Below, piece by piece: positions 1 to 5,523 of a stretch of DNA of 6,173 bases. Both the position numbers and the translations under genes were made by a program. This DNA is from CBFDBT01 sp965603115 (GTDB lineage Bacteria > Pseudomonadota > Alphaproteobacteria > Sphingomonadales > Kordiimonadaceae), in contig CBFDBT010000164.1 of NCBI GenBank assembly GCA_965603115.1, positions 1 through 6,173 on the forward strand. The letters are read 5' to 3'. The notes under the pieces are model-generated. The model had not been told where the DNA came from. It ran no database searches and saw nothing but the letters and a program-made list of their open reading frames with translations. How positions within the stretch are numbered: position 1 is the stretch's first letter; the number at the start of each line of letters is the position of its first letter.

Positions 1-339
1 AATAGTCTTTTTACCTACTGGAATAATTCAATGATAGGGAATTATTGGAGTGATAATGATGCTTTTGATCTCAATGGTGATGGAATTTCTGAAAATTCCT
101 ATAAACCCAATGATATGGTAGATCAGATCATATGGCGACACCCAACGGCTAAAACACTCCTTTCCAGCCCTGCGGTAAAATTACTACGCTGGGCACAAAA
201 TCAGTTTCCAGCTTTTTATCCGGGAGGGGTGATAGACCGAAGCCCTTTAATGCAGCCTATGCACCCTAACTTACCAAATAAGTGGCATGACCAAGATAAT
301 AAACGAGTAAATACGCATAGAGCGGCTGGAATGAAATGA
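1..339 (+). CDS. nosD: NosD, C-terminal fragment (periplasmic component of the NosDFY copper-site maturation complex); 5' end outside window
   Basis: The frame is open from the first base and gives 112 residues before TGA, so the true start lies to the left. The fragment has the hallmark end of NosD: GNYWSD, an acidic loop DLNGDG, the block YKPNDMVDQIIWRHPTAK, then SPAVKLLRWAQNQFP and a closing VIDRSPLMQP. NosD is a periplasmic right-handed beta-helix protein that sits on the NosFY transporter and, with NosL, takes part in assembling the CuZ centre of N2O reductase. The beta-helix itself is not in the window; what is visible is the region after it. Residues D23, N25 and D27 of the fragment form a DxNxDG calcium-loop-like motif. 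The stop codon overlaps the nosF start by 4 nt. An internal ATG at 31 is not a start, because the family match begins upstream of it. Family identity is firm; the total length is unknown. Confidence 0.93.
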   Translation, partial: NSLFTYWNNSMIGNYWSDNDAFDLNGDGISENSYKPNDMVDQIIWRHPTAKTLLSSPAVKLLRWAQNQFPAFYPGGVIDRSPLMQPMHPNLPNKWHDQDNKRVNTHRAAGMK

Positions 340-1238
340 TGACATCTGTGTTAAGTCTACAAAATATTTCCAAGGCTTTTAAAGGTCATATGGTTGTCTC
401 AGATGTCACTCTTGATTTGCAAGCTGGGGAATGTCTTGCACTTGTTGGGCACAACGGTGCAGGTAAGACTACGATATTTAAGATGGTACTTGGCCTGCTA
501 AAGCCAACGGCAGGGGACATATCAGTGCTAGGCAGCGCTCCAGGTGAATGTGATGCCATCGGGTTTTTGCCTGAATCTGTTTCTTTTTATGCCTCGCTTA
601 CAGGCCGCGAGCATCTTCGGTTTTTCACCAAGCTCCGCAAGGTCGAAGCTTCAGGCATTGATCAGTTGCTCGACAAAGTAGGACTGGAAGACGCGGGTGA
701 TAGAGCCGTTGGCGGATATTCTAAGGGTATGCGGCAACGACTGGGACTAGCTCAGGCTCTTATTGGCAAGCCAAAACTGTTGATTTTAGATGAGCCAACA
801 TCTGGGCTAGATCCGTCTTCAAGACGACGCTTTTATCGTATGCTGGATCATTTGCGAGAAGAGGGTACTACTATCATATTATCTTCCCACGCCCTGAGTG
901 AAGTTGGAGCTTATACAAGCGACGTTGCCATTTTGAGAGATGGCGAGCTGTTGGCGCATGGCCCACTGGCTCGGTTGGCACGGCAGGCAAGCTTGCCGGT
1001 GACGGTAGATGTTGTAATGTTGAATGGCACACCTTTGCCCAAGCTTGATAAATTCCCTGAATTGAAGTCGGCGATAAATAGTGGAGCGATGGGCTGCTTT
1101 ACCATTGAAGTGAAGGAAGAAAGGAAACTTGCTTTGTTGCATGCTCTAAGTGGTATGCGTGATGTTGTAGTTGATATTCATATTCACCCACCGACACTCG
1201 ACGATGTTTATTCGCACTTTCAGGGAGGTAGCTCGTGA
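336..1238 (+). CDS. nosF: NosF, ABC transporter ATPase of the NosDFY complex
   Basis: This is a 300-residue cytoplasmic ATPase that powers the NosY permease during CuZ-site maturation of N2O reductase. Visible motifs are Walker A GHNGAGKT (residues 38-45), the Q-loop position written LPES (78-81), signature YSKGMRQRLGLAQA (128-141), Walker B LLILDEP (148-154), D-loop SGLD (156-159) and the switch histidine in LSSHALSE (H185). The signature reads YSKGM instead of LSGGQ and the Q-loop has Glu; as I recall both are normal for NosF and related ATPases, and do not suggest inactivity. About 90 residues follow the nucleotide-binding domain, ending in PPTLDDVYSHF, as in other drug- or Nos-type exporters. 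Length matches the family. Two consecutive ATGs (336, 339) are possible starts with only a weak GGA upstream, so initiation probably relies on coupling to nosD, which it overlaps by ATGA. Confidence 0.95.
   Translation: MMTSVLSLQNISKAFKGHMVVSDVTLDLQAGECLALVGHNGAGKTTIFKMVLGLLKPTAGDISVLGSAPGECDAIGFLPESVSFYASLTGREHLRFFTKLRKVEASGIDQLLDKVGLEDAGDRAVGGYSKGMRQRLGLAQALIGKPKLLILDEPTSGLDPSSRRRFYRMLDHLREEGTTIILSSHALSEVGAYTSDVAILRDGELLAHGPLARLARQASLPVTVDVVMLNGTPLPKLDKFPELKSAINSGAMGCFTIEVKEERKLALLHALSGMRDVVVDIHIHPPTLDDVYSHFQGGSS
1222..1229 (+). promoter_or_regulatory. Strong Shine-Dalgarno for nosY
   Basis: AGGGAGGT lies inside the end of nosF, 5 nt before the GTG at 1235. It is the best ribosome binding site in the window. 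It settles the nosY start on GTG, whose last two bases are shared with the nosF stop TGA. Confidence 0.8.
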
Positions 1239-2068
1239 GTTCTATTTTAACCATAGCCGCCCAAGAAATCCGCATGGGTGTACGAAATCGCTGGGTGCTA
1301 GCTATATCAAGTTTGATGGCTGTGCTTGCCCTTGCCATTAGTTTGCTTGGCAGCGCGCCAACGGGACTCCTTGATGTTGATGCACTTTCGCTTTCAACGG
1401 TTTCACTTTCAAGTCTATCTGTTTTTTTAATACCTCTTATAGCCTTGCTGTTATCCTATGATGCGCTTGTTGGGGAGATTGATCAGGGCACTATGTTGTT
1501 ACTTTTGTCTTATCCCATTTCTCGAAGTGATGTGGTGATAGGAAAATTTGTTGGCCAAGTTAGTATTATCTCCTTTGCAACAATTTTCGGCTATGGCCTG
1601 TCTGGCGTGCTGACTGCAATGTCATCGGATGTAATGCCGCCAGATCATGCATGGTGGGCACTTATGGTGCTGGTCTTATCATCAATTGTACTTGGTGCTA
1701 TTTTTATAGCCCTTGGCTTGATGTGCAGTGCGATGGCTCGCAATAGAGGGATTGCCGCTGGCGGGGTAGTGGCTTTATGGTTATTTTTTGTTATTATTTT
1801 TGATTTATTGCTACTTGGCTCGCTTGTCTCAGGAGCAGACGAGATTCTGAGTGCTGAGGCCTTTTCTGGATTTTTACTGGCCAACCCGACTGATATATTT
1901 CGCATGATTAATATGGGCGGTATCTCCGGGAGTGGCTTGGTAGGAGGAATGGCTGAGGTTTCAGCCAGCGTAGGTTTGCCGAGTACACTGCTATGGAGCA
2001 GTATGTTGATCTGGTGTGCAGCACCTTTAGCAGTTGGCGCTTTCATGTTTAACCGGAGAGACATATGA
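1235..2068 (+). CDS. nosY: NosY, membrane permease of the NosDFY complex
   Basis: This is a 277-residue integral inner-membrane protein, partner of the NosF ATPase and periplasmic NosD. Six hydrophobic segments are visible at about residues 20-40, 57-78, 107-129, 140-165, 173-197 and 252-271, matching the six-helix ABC-2 type permease fold. Family-typical blocks are YDALVGEIDQGTMLLLLSYPISRSDVVIGKFVG (residues 75-107, read in pieces) and NPTDIFRMINM before the last periplasmic stretch. The protein ends FNRRDI, a positive cytoplasmic tail. NosDFY is thought to couple ATP hydrolysis to conformational changes that let copper pass from NosL to NosZ; direct sulfur export has also been proposed for it. 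The GTG start is supported by a strong upstream AGGGAGGT and a GTGA overlap with nosF. The 3' end overlaps nosL by ATGA. Antisense open frames here are shadows of the coding sequence. Confidence 0.95.
   Translation: MSSILTIAAQEIRMGVRNRWVLAISSLMAVLALAISLLGSAPTGLLDVDALSLSTVSLSSLSVFLIPLIALLLSYDALVGEIDQGTMLLLLSYPISRSDVVIGKFVGQVSIISFATIFGYGLSGVLTAMSSDVMPPDHAWWALMVLVLSSIVLGAIFIALGLMCSAMARNRGIAAGGVVALWLFFVIIFDLLLLGSLVSGADEILSAEAFSGFLLANPTDIFRMINMGGISGSGLVGGMAEVSASVGLPSTLLWSSMLIWCAAPLAVGAFMFNRRDI
2055..2060 (+). promoter_or_regulatory. Shine-Dalgarno for nosL
   Basis: GGAGAG sits inside the last codons of nosY, with its GGAG core 6 nt from the ATG at 2065. It fixes the nosL start on the ATG of the ATGA overlap, just ahead of the lipoprotein signal peptide. 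Confidence 0.6.
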
Positions 2069-2628
2069 ACAACCTTACGCGATTACCAATACTCATGTGT
2101 CTAGCATTTAGTTTAAATGCCTGTGGAGAAGAAGATGCCTTGCAGCCTGAAAAGTCGCCGATGGCGCTCACTGATGATGCCATTGGTCACTTTTGCGGCA
2201 TGCAGGTTTCAGCGCATAACGGCCCCAAAGGGCAGGTATTTTTAAAAGGCCAAGAGAACCCTATTTGGTTCGTCTCTGTGCGTGATAGTCTTGCCTATAG
2301 TCGAATGCCGGATGAAAAATTTAAAATTAGCGCTATTTATGTCAGTGACATGGGCAAGGCTGCTAGTTGGGATCAGCCGGGCGATGATGCTTGGATACGG
2401 GCAGAAAGGGCTTGGTATGTGGTGGGTTCATCGCGTACTGGCGGCATGGGTATGGCGGAGCTTGTTCCCTTTTCTGATAAAATTAAAGCCGAGGAGTTTA
2501 TCTCTAGCTATGGCGGCAAATTAAGCGAACTAAGTAATATTGCTACGGAGGCACTCTTGGGATCAAGTGATGGTGGAATGCATATGGGGGGTATGGAAAG
2601 GGACGAAGTAACCAATGATAAATCGTAG
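2065..2628 (+). CDS. nosL: NosL, copper-chaperone lipoprotein for N2O reductase
   Basis: This is a 187-residue lipoprotein that carries Cu(I) for the CuZ site and hands it to the NosDFY machinery. The N-terminus has a short hydrophobic signal and a lipobox LNAC with the acylated cysteine at C20; the +2 residue is Gly, not Asp, so outer-membrane sorting is expected. The family's metal motif follows: FCGMQVSAHNGPKGQVFL, where C44 and M46 (CGM) correspond to the Cys-X-Met pair proposed to bind copper. Further family blocks are IYVSDMGK, WIRAERAWYVVGSSRTGGMGMAELVPFSD and FISSYGGK. The end carries a short Met/His-rich tail (M172, H173, M174, M177) that could add copper affinity; that role is inferred. 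The gene overlaps nosY by 4 nt and nosX by 14 nt. Confidence 0.95.
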   Translation: MNNLTRLPILMCLAFSLNACGEEDALQPEKSPMALTDDAIGHFCGMQVSAHNGPKGQVFLKGQENPIWFVSVRDSLAYSRMPDEKFKISAIYVSDMGKAASWDQPGDDAWIRAERAWYVVGSSRTGGMGMAELVPFSDKIKAEEFISSYGGKLSELSNIATEALLGSSDGGMHMGGMERDEVTNDKS

Positions 2629-3562
2629 AAAATTACTTCAAATTTCTGCCGCTACCGCTGGTATAGGCCTGATAGGTTCAGGATTATCAGTGCTGGCAGA
2701 TGATAAAAAAATTGCCCGCTGGCGGGGCTTGGCACTTGGCGGCGAGGCCTCAATAACTGTTGCCCACACTGACCCTTTAAGGGCAAAAGAGGTGATAGCA
2801 ATGGCAGTGGAAGAATTGCAGCGCTTAGAAGAAATATTCTCACTCTATTCGTCGACGTCTGCGCTTTATGAATTTAATTCACATGCTACTTTGCGTAACC
2901 CTCCAGCCGAGCTTGTTATGTTACTCACAACGGCACGACAAATATCAGAGGCGTCTCAAGGATCTTTTGATGTTACGGTTCAACCACTTTGGGACCATTA
3001 TAATCGCGTACCGGAGACGGACAGCATAGGTCTCGCCGCCGCGCTCTCACGGGTAGGACAACAAAATCTTAATATTACACGCGATACGATTTCTATGAAC
3101 AAAGGCCAAAAGGTAACGTTAAATGGCATTGCGCAAGGGGCTATCACGGACCATCTAACCGCGCTTTTCAAGCGAGAGGGCTTTGGGGATATTCTTTTGG
3201 GTACGGGTGAAATTCGTGCTATGGGCTCTAAAGATAATACCAACCCGTGGCGTGTTTCCCTTGGTGGTGTTGGCGGCCCCGTTGTGGAGCTTTATGATAG
3301 TGCTATTGCCACTAGCGAACCGATTACCGAAATGATAGCTGGCGGTAAAGCTCATCTATTTGACCCTTATTCAGGGCTAGGGAGAAATCTTTATAAGCGC
3401 GTGAGTGTCCAAGCCAGTACAGCAACAATTGCTGATGGTTTGTCTACCGCCTTGTCTTTGATCCCCGAGGGTCAGTGGCCAAAACTGATTAAGCAATATT
3501 CAGCGTTTGTTCGGGCAGTATATGTTGAAAAATTGGATGGCAGTCACATTAAAGTGCTATAG
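2615..3562 (+). CDS. nosX: NosX / ApbE-family FAD:protein FMN transferase, Tat-exported
   Basis: This 315-residue periplasmic enzyme transfers FMN from FAD to a threonine of a target flavoprotein; in nos clusters the accepted target is NosR. The N-terminus NRRKLLQIS followed by a hydrophobic stretch and VLA-DD (cleavage near A28) is a twin-arginine signal. ApbE-type blocks follow in order: W36-G-LALGGEASI, EEIFSLY (72-78), SQGSFDVTVQPLW (114-126), LNGIAQGAITDHL (169-181), ILLGTGEIRAMG (193-204), AIATSEP (230-236), HLFDPYSG (247-254) and ATIADGLSTAL (270-280), where D274 and T278 match the Mg-binding D-x-x-x-T of the family. The length fits. The ATG lies inside nosL, with AAGGGA at 2598-2603 as a somewhat distant Shine-Dalgarno. 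Its place as last nos gene and the NGIAQG and GEIRA wording favour NosX over a housekeeping ApbE. Confidence 0.92.
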   Translation: MINRRKLLQISAATAGIGLIGSGLSVLADDKKIARWRGLALGGEASITVAHTDPLRAKEVIAMAVEELQRLEEIFSLYSSTSALYEFNSHATLRNPPAELVMLLTTARQISEASQGSFDVTVQPLWDHYNRVPETDSIGLAAALSRVGQQNLNITRDTISMNKGQKVTLNGIAQGAITDHLTALFKREGFGDILLGTGEIRAMGSKDNTNPWRVSLGGVGGPVVELYDSAIATSEPITEMIAGGKAHLFDPYSGLGRNLYKRVSVQASTATIADGLSTALSLIPEGQWPKLIKQYSAFVRAVYVEKLDGSHIKVL

Positions 3563-3578
3563 GCAGCATTTTGCTGTC
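3562..3578 (+). terminator. Weak hairpin at the end of the nos operon
   Basis: GGCAGCA and TGCTGTC can pair over a TTT loop, giving seven pairs including one G-U. It starts on the last base of the nosX stop codon. No T-run follows on either strand, so it is not a convincing intrinsic terminator; it could protect the 3' end of the mRNA or be chance. The pairing is better in the + strand transcript than in the kinase transcript. Confidence 0.25.
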
Positions 3579-3605
3579 AAGGCATGAGGCCGCTGTTTCT
3601 TGGGC

Positions 3606-5414
3606 TTATTCAAGCTCTAGCTCTATTTGAGTCGAGTTAATGACAGTGAGGCTGTTTTTGTTGGGTAGCGCGAATATAACACTCGTGCCTTCTCCAACAT
3701 TACTTTCGATAGTGAGTTTGCCTTGATGAAGTGTAACAAGGGCTTTTACTATGGCTAGTCCAAGTCCTGTACCTTCAATAGTATCAAAAGGGTCGCGCTG
3801 GCCGCGCTCAAAACGTTCAGTGATTGTGTCTAAATGATTTTCGGGGATCCCACATCCAGTATCCGTGACTTTGAAAATATGGTGATTATCTTCTACACGA
3901 ACTGATAGACATATGGAGCCGCCTGCTGGAGTAAATTTTATAGCATTAGCAAGAAGGTTTATCAGGATTTGTTTCAATTCCCGGTCACCGGCAAAGACAG
4001 GGTCAATATCTGCTTGAATTTCATGACAGCAGTCGATGCCTTTGTCGGAAGCAAGTTTACCCATCATGGCATAACAATCAGCAACAATATCCTCTATATT
4101 TAAACTGCTCCTGTTTATGTCGTCCTCAGATTCGCTAATCGCTGAGAGGTCTAAGATATCATTTATTATGTTAGACAAATAGCCTGCAGATGTGTGGATA
4201 TTTTTGACATAATCCTCATATACCTCAGATCCTAAGGGGCCAAAGATTTTTTCCGTCATCATTTCAGAAAAACCAAGAATAGCATTTAGGGGTGTTCTGA
4301 GTTCATGGCTCATGTTGGCCAGAAATTTAATTTTTGATTTGTTAGCGTCATTGGCTTTTTCAACAGCCTGATGAAGGGCGACATCCATTTTTTTGCGGGT
4401 GGTTATGTCGCGGCAAACTGCATAGATAGCGACTTGCCCTTTATAGGGGACTTTGGTGAGGGTAACTTCCATCGGAAAATCTTCCCCTGTTTTCTTTCGG
4501 TGAATCCACTCAAATCGGTGCACGCCTTGGGCAACGGCTATCTGCATCATTTCTTCAGCTTTTTCAAAAGAAGTTTGACCATCAGCTTGTGTTGGTGGTG
4601 AGGCTTCTGACGGATGAATATTTTGCATTTCTGACGCGTTAGCATATTTAAACATACGTGCTGCTGCTTCGTTGCAGAGTTCAAATTTGTTTTCGGTTAA
4701 CAGCATCATGGGGTCTTCTGATTTTTCAAAAAGCAGACGGTATTTTTCTTCACTTTCTTCAAGCTCACCTTGTGTGGCCTCTAATTTTTTTAGGACGTCC
4801 CATTGGGCTAATCGGGATGCCAGCATGGACGCTATAGTGGTCAAAAGTTCAAGGTGATGCTCTGTGAAATAATTTTTAGATTGGTTTTCGCAATCTATAA
4901 CACCCAAAAGGTGGCCTTTATCAATGATAGGGACGCAAATTTCAGATAGCATAGTGGTTAAGTCAGGAATATAGCGTTCATCGCTCTCGGTGTCCAAAAT
5001 GAGTAATGGTTCGCCGCTTTTAGCTACATTACCACTGATGCCTTTTCCAATAGGAATTTCTATTGGATTTATAATTTTACGATTTTTGTTGCTCTTGTAG
5101 CCGTGAGCTGCACTTTGCACCAGCATATCTCTATCTTCATCTAGTAAGTAAATCACGCAGTCCAAAAAACCTAACTGCCCTACAACTTCATTGACTGTAT
5201 GCCATATCAAGTCTTGGCTGGAAGAAAGGCGAATAAGGTCTTTTGCAAATTGATTGATTATTTGTAACTGTTGGCTGCTGGTAACGTCGAGCACAGGATT
5301 GGGCACGTTAGCATTATTGGGCCCACGTGGATCATTGGCCTCAGCGCGAGCTTGAGCAAGCTCTTGTTGAAGTCTTTGTATCTCTTTATTGCTGTCATAC
5401 TCAGTTTTTGTCAT
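3606..5414 (-). CDS. Cytoplasmic GAF-PAS sensor histidine kinase
   Basis: This 602-residue protein has no signal peptide or membrane segment, so it should sense an intracellular cue. Order of parts: short N-terminal coiled coil (about 8-27), GAF domain (about 50-205, with IPIGKGISGNVAKSGEPL and SEICVPIIDKGHLLGVIDCEN), coiled-coil linker, PAS domain (about 222-340, ending AVCRDITTRKK), HisKA dimerisation domain with phospho-acceptor H370 in FLANMSHELRTPLNAILGFSEMM, and a HATPase domain with N-box LINLLANAIKF (484-494), G1 DTGCGIP (518-524), F-box ERFERG (533-538) and G2 GTGLGLAIVK (548-557). All catalytic motifs look intact, and there is no receiver domain. No response regulator is in the window, so its partner is unknown. 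The start has AGGGG only 3 nt away. It lies 109 nt downstream of the dehydrogenase gene on the same strand and converges on nosX; the signal and exact role cannot be read from the sequence. Confidence 0.92.
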   Translation of the reverse strand: MTKTEYDSNKEIQRLQQELAQARAEANDPRGPNNANVPNPVLDVTSSQQLQIINQFAKDLIRLSSSQDLIWHTVNEVVGQLGFLDCVIYLLDEDRDMLVQSAAHGYKSNKNRKIINPIEIPIGKGISGNVAKSGEPLLILDTESDERYIPDLTTMLSEICVPIIDKGHLLGVIDCENQSKNYFTEHHLELLTTIASMLASRLAQWDVLKKLEATQGELEESEEKYRLLFEKSEDPMMLLTENKFELCNEAAARMFKYANASEMQNIHPSEASPPTQADGQTSFEKAEEMMQIAVAQGVHRFEWIHRKKTGEDFPMEVTLTKVPYKGQVAIYAVCRDITTRKKMDVALHQAVEKANDANKSKIKFLANMSHELRTPLNAILGFSEMMTEKIFGPLGSEVYEDYVKNIHTSAGYLSNIINDILDLSAISESEDDINRSSLNIEDIVADCYAMMGKLASDKGIDCCHEIQADIDPVFAGDRELKQILINLLANAIKFTPAGGSICLSVRVEDNHHIFKVTDTGCGIPENHLDTITERFERGQRDPFDTIEGTGLGLAIVKALVTLHQGKLTIESNVGEGTSVIFALPNKNSLTVINSTQIELELE

Positions 5415-5417
5415 TGG

Positions 5418-5422
5418 CCCCT
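5418..5422 (-). promoter_or_regulatory. Candidate Shine-Dalgarno for the sensor kinase
   Basis: On the - strand AGGGG precedes the ATG (5414-5412) with only 3 nt between. The spacing is shorter than usual. It nevertheless supports this ATG, since the N-terminal coiled coil begins within ten codons and the next in-frame Met lies about 97 residues in, well inside the GAF domain. Confidence 0.45.
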
Positions 5423-5464
5423 AACTCGAAAAGACAAGCTTTAAAGGCTGCCCCCCAATGGAAC

Positions 5465-5480
5465 ATGCTGGCGTGAGCAT
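5465..5480 (-). other. Small hairpin in the kinase leader
   Basis: ATGCT and AGCAT are perfectly complementary across a 6-nt loop, about 50-65 nt upstream of the kinase start. There is no T-run, so it is not an intrinsic terminator of the dehydrogenase gene. It could be leader structure in a joint or separate kinase transcript, or chance. Confidence 0.25.
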
Positions 5481-5504
5481 AACTCGACAATCGTTAAGAG
5501 TGTG

Positions 5505-5520
5505 TTGACAAACTTGTTAA
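5505..5520. repeat. Imperfect palindrome, possible operator between dehydrogenase and kinase
   Basis: TTGACAA and TTGTTAA are inverted with one mismatch across a 2-bp spacer. The element lies just after the dehydrogenase stop and about 90 bp before the kinase start. The spacing does not fit an FNR/CRP box (TTGAT-N4-ATCAA). A role as a transcription factor site for the kinase is only a possibility. Confidence 0.25.
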
Positions 5521-5523
5521 AAG

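Noticed and set aside
717..758. Degenerate ABC signature (YSKGM) and Glu at the Q-loop of NosF as signs of an inactive ATPase
   Set aside because: Both readings are usual for NosF proteins as I recall them, and Walker A, Walker B, D-loop and switch His are intact.
1645..2064. A 139-codon open frame on the - strand opposite nosY
   Set aside because: It lies fully within nosY, has no recognisable domain, and its Ser/Pro/Ile/Lys-rich make-up is that of an antisense shadow of a hydrophobic gene.
2282..2524. An 80-codon + strand frame inside nosL
   Set aside because: It is out of frame within a well-supported NosL gene and shows no family motif.
2615..3562. A housekeeping ApbE with no link to N2O reduction
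   Set aside because: It overlaps nosL by 14 nt, is last in the nos gene order, and has NosX-like wording (NGIAQG, GEIRA), so NosX is the better call.
5505..5510. A perfect TTGACA on the + strand as a promoter -35 box
   Set aside because: No good -10 box follows at the right spacing, and it would fire antisense into the dehydrogenase with no gene to serve.
5505..5520. An FNR/DNR-type anaerobic regulator box
   Set aside because: The half-sites are spaced by 6 bp instead of 4 when read as TTGAC/GTTAA, and the inner bases do not fit the consensus.
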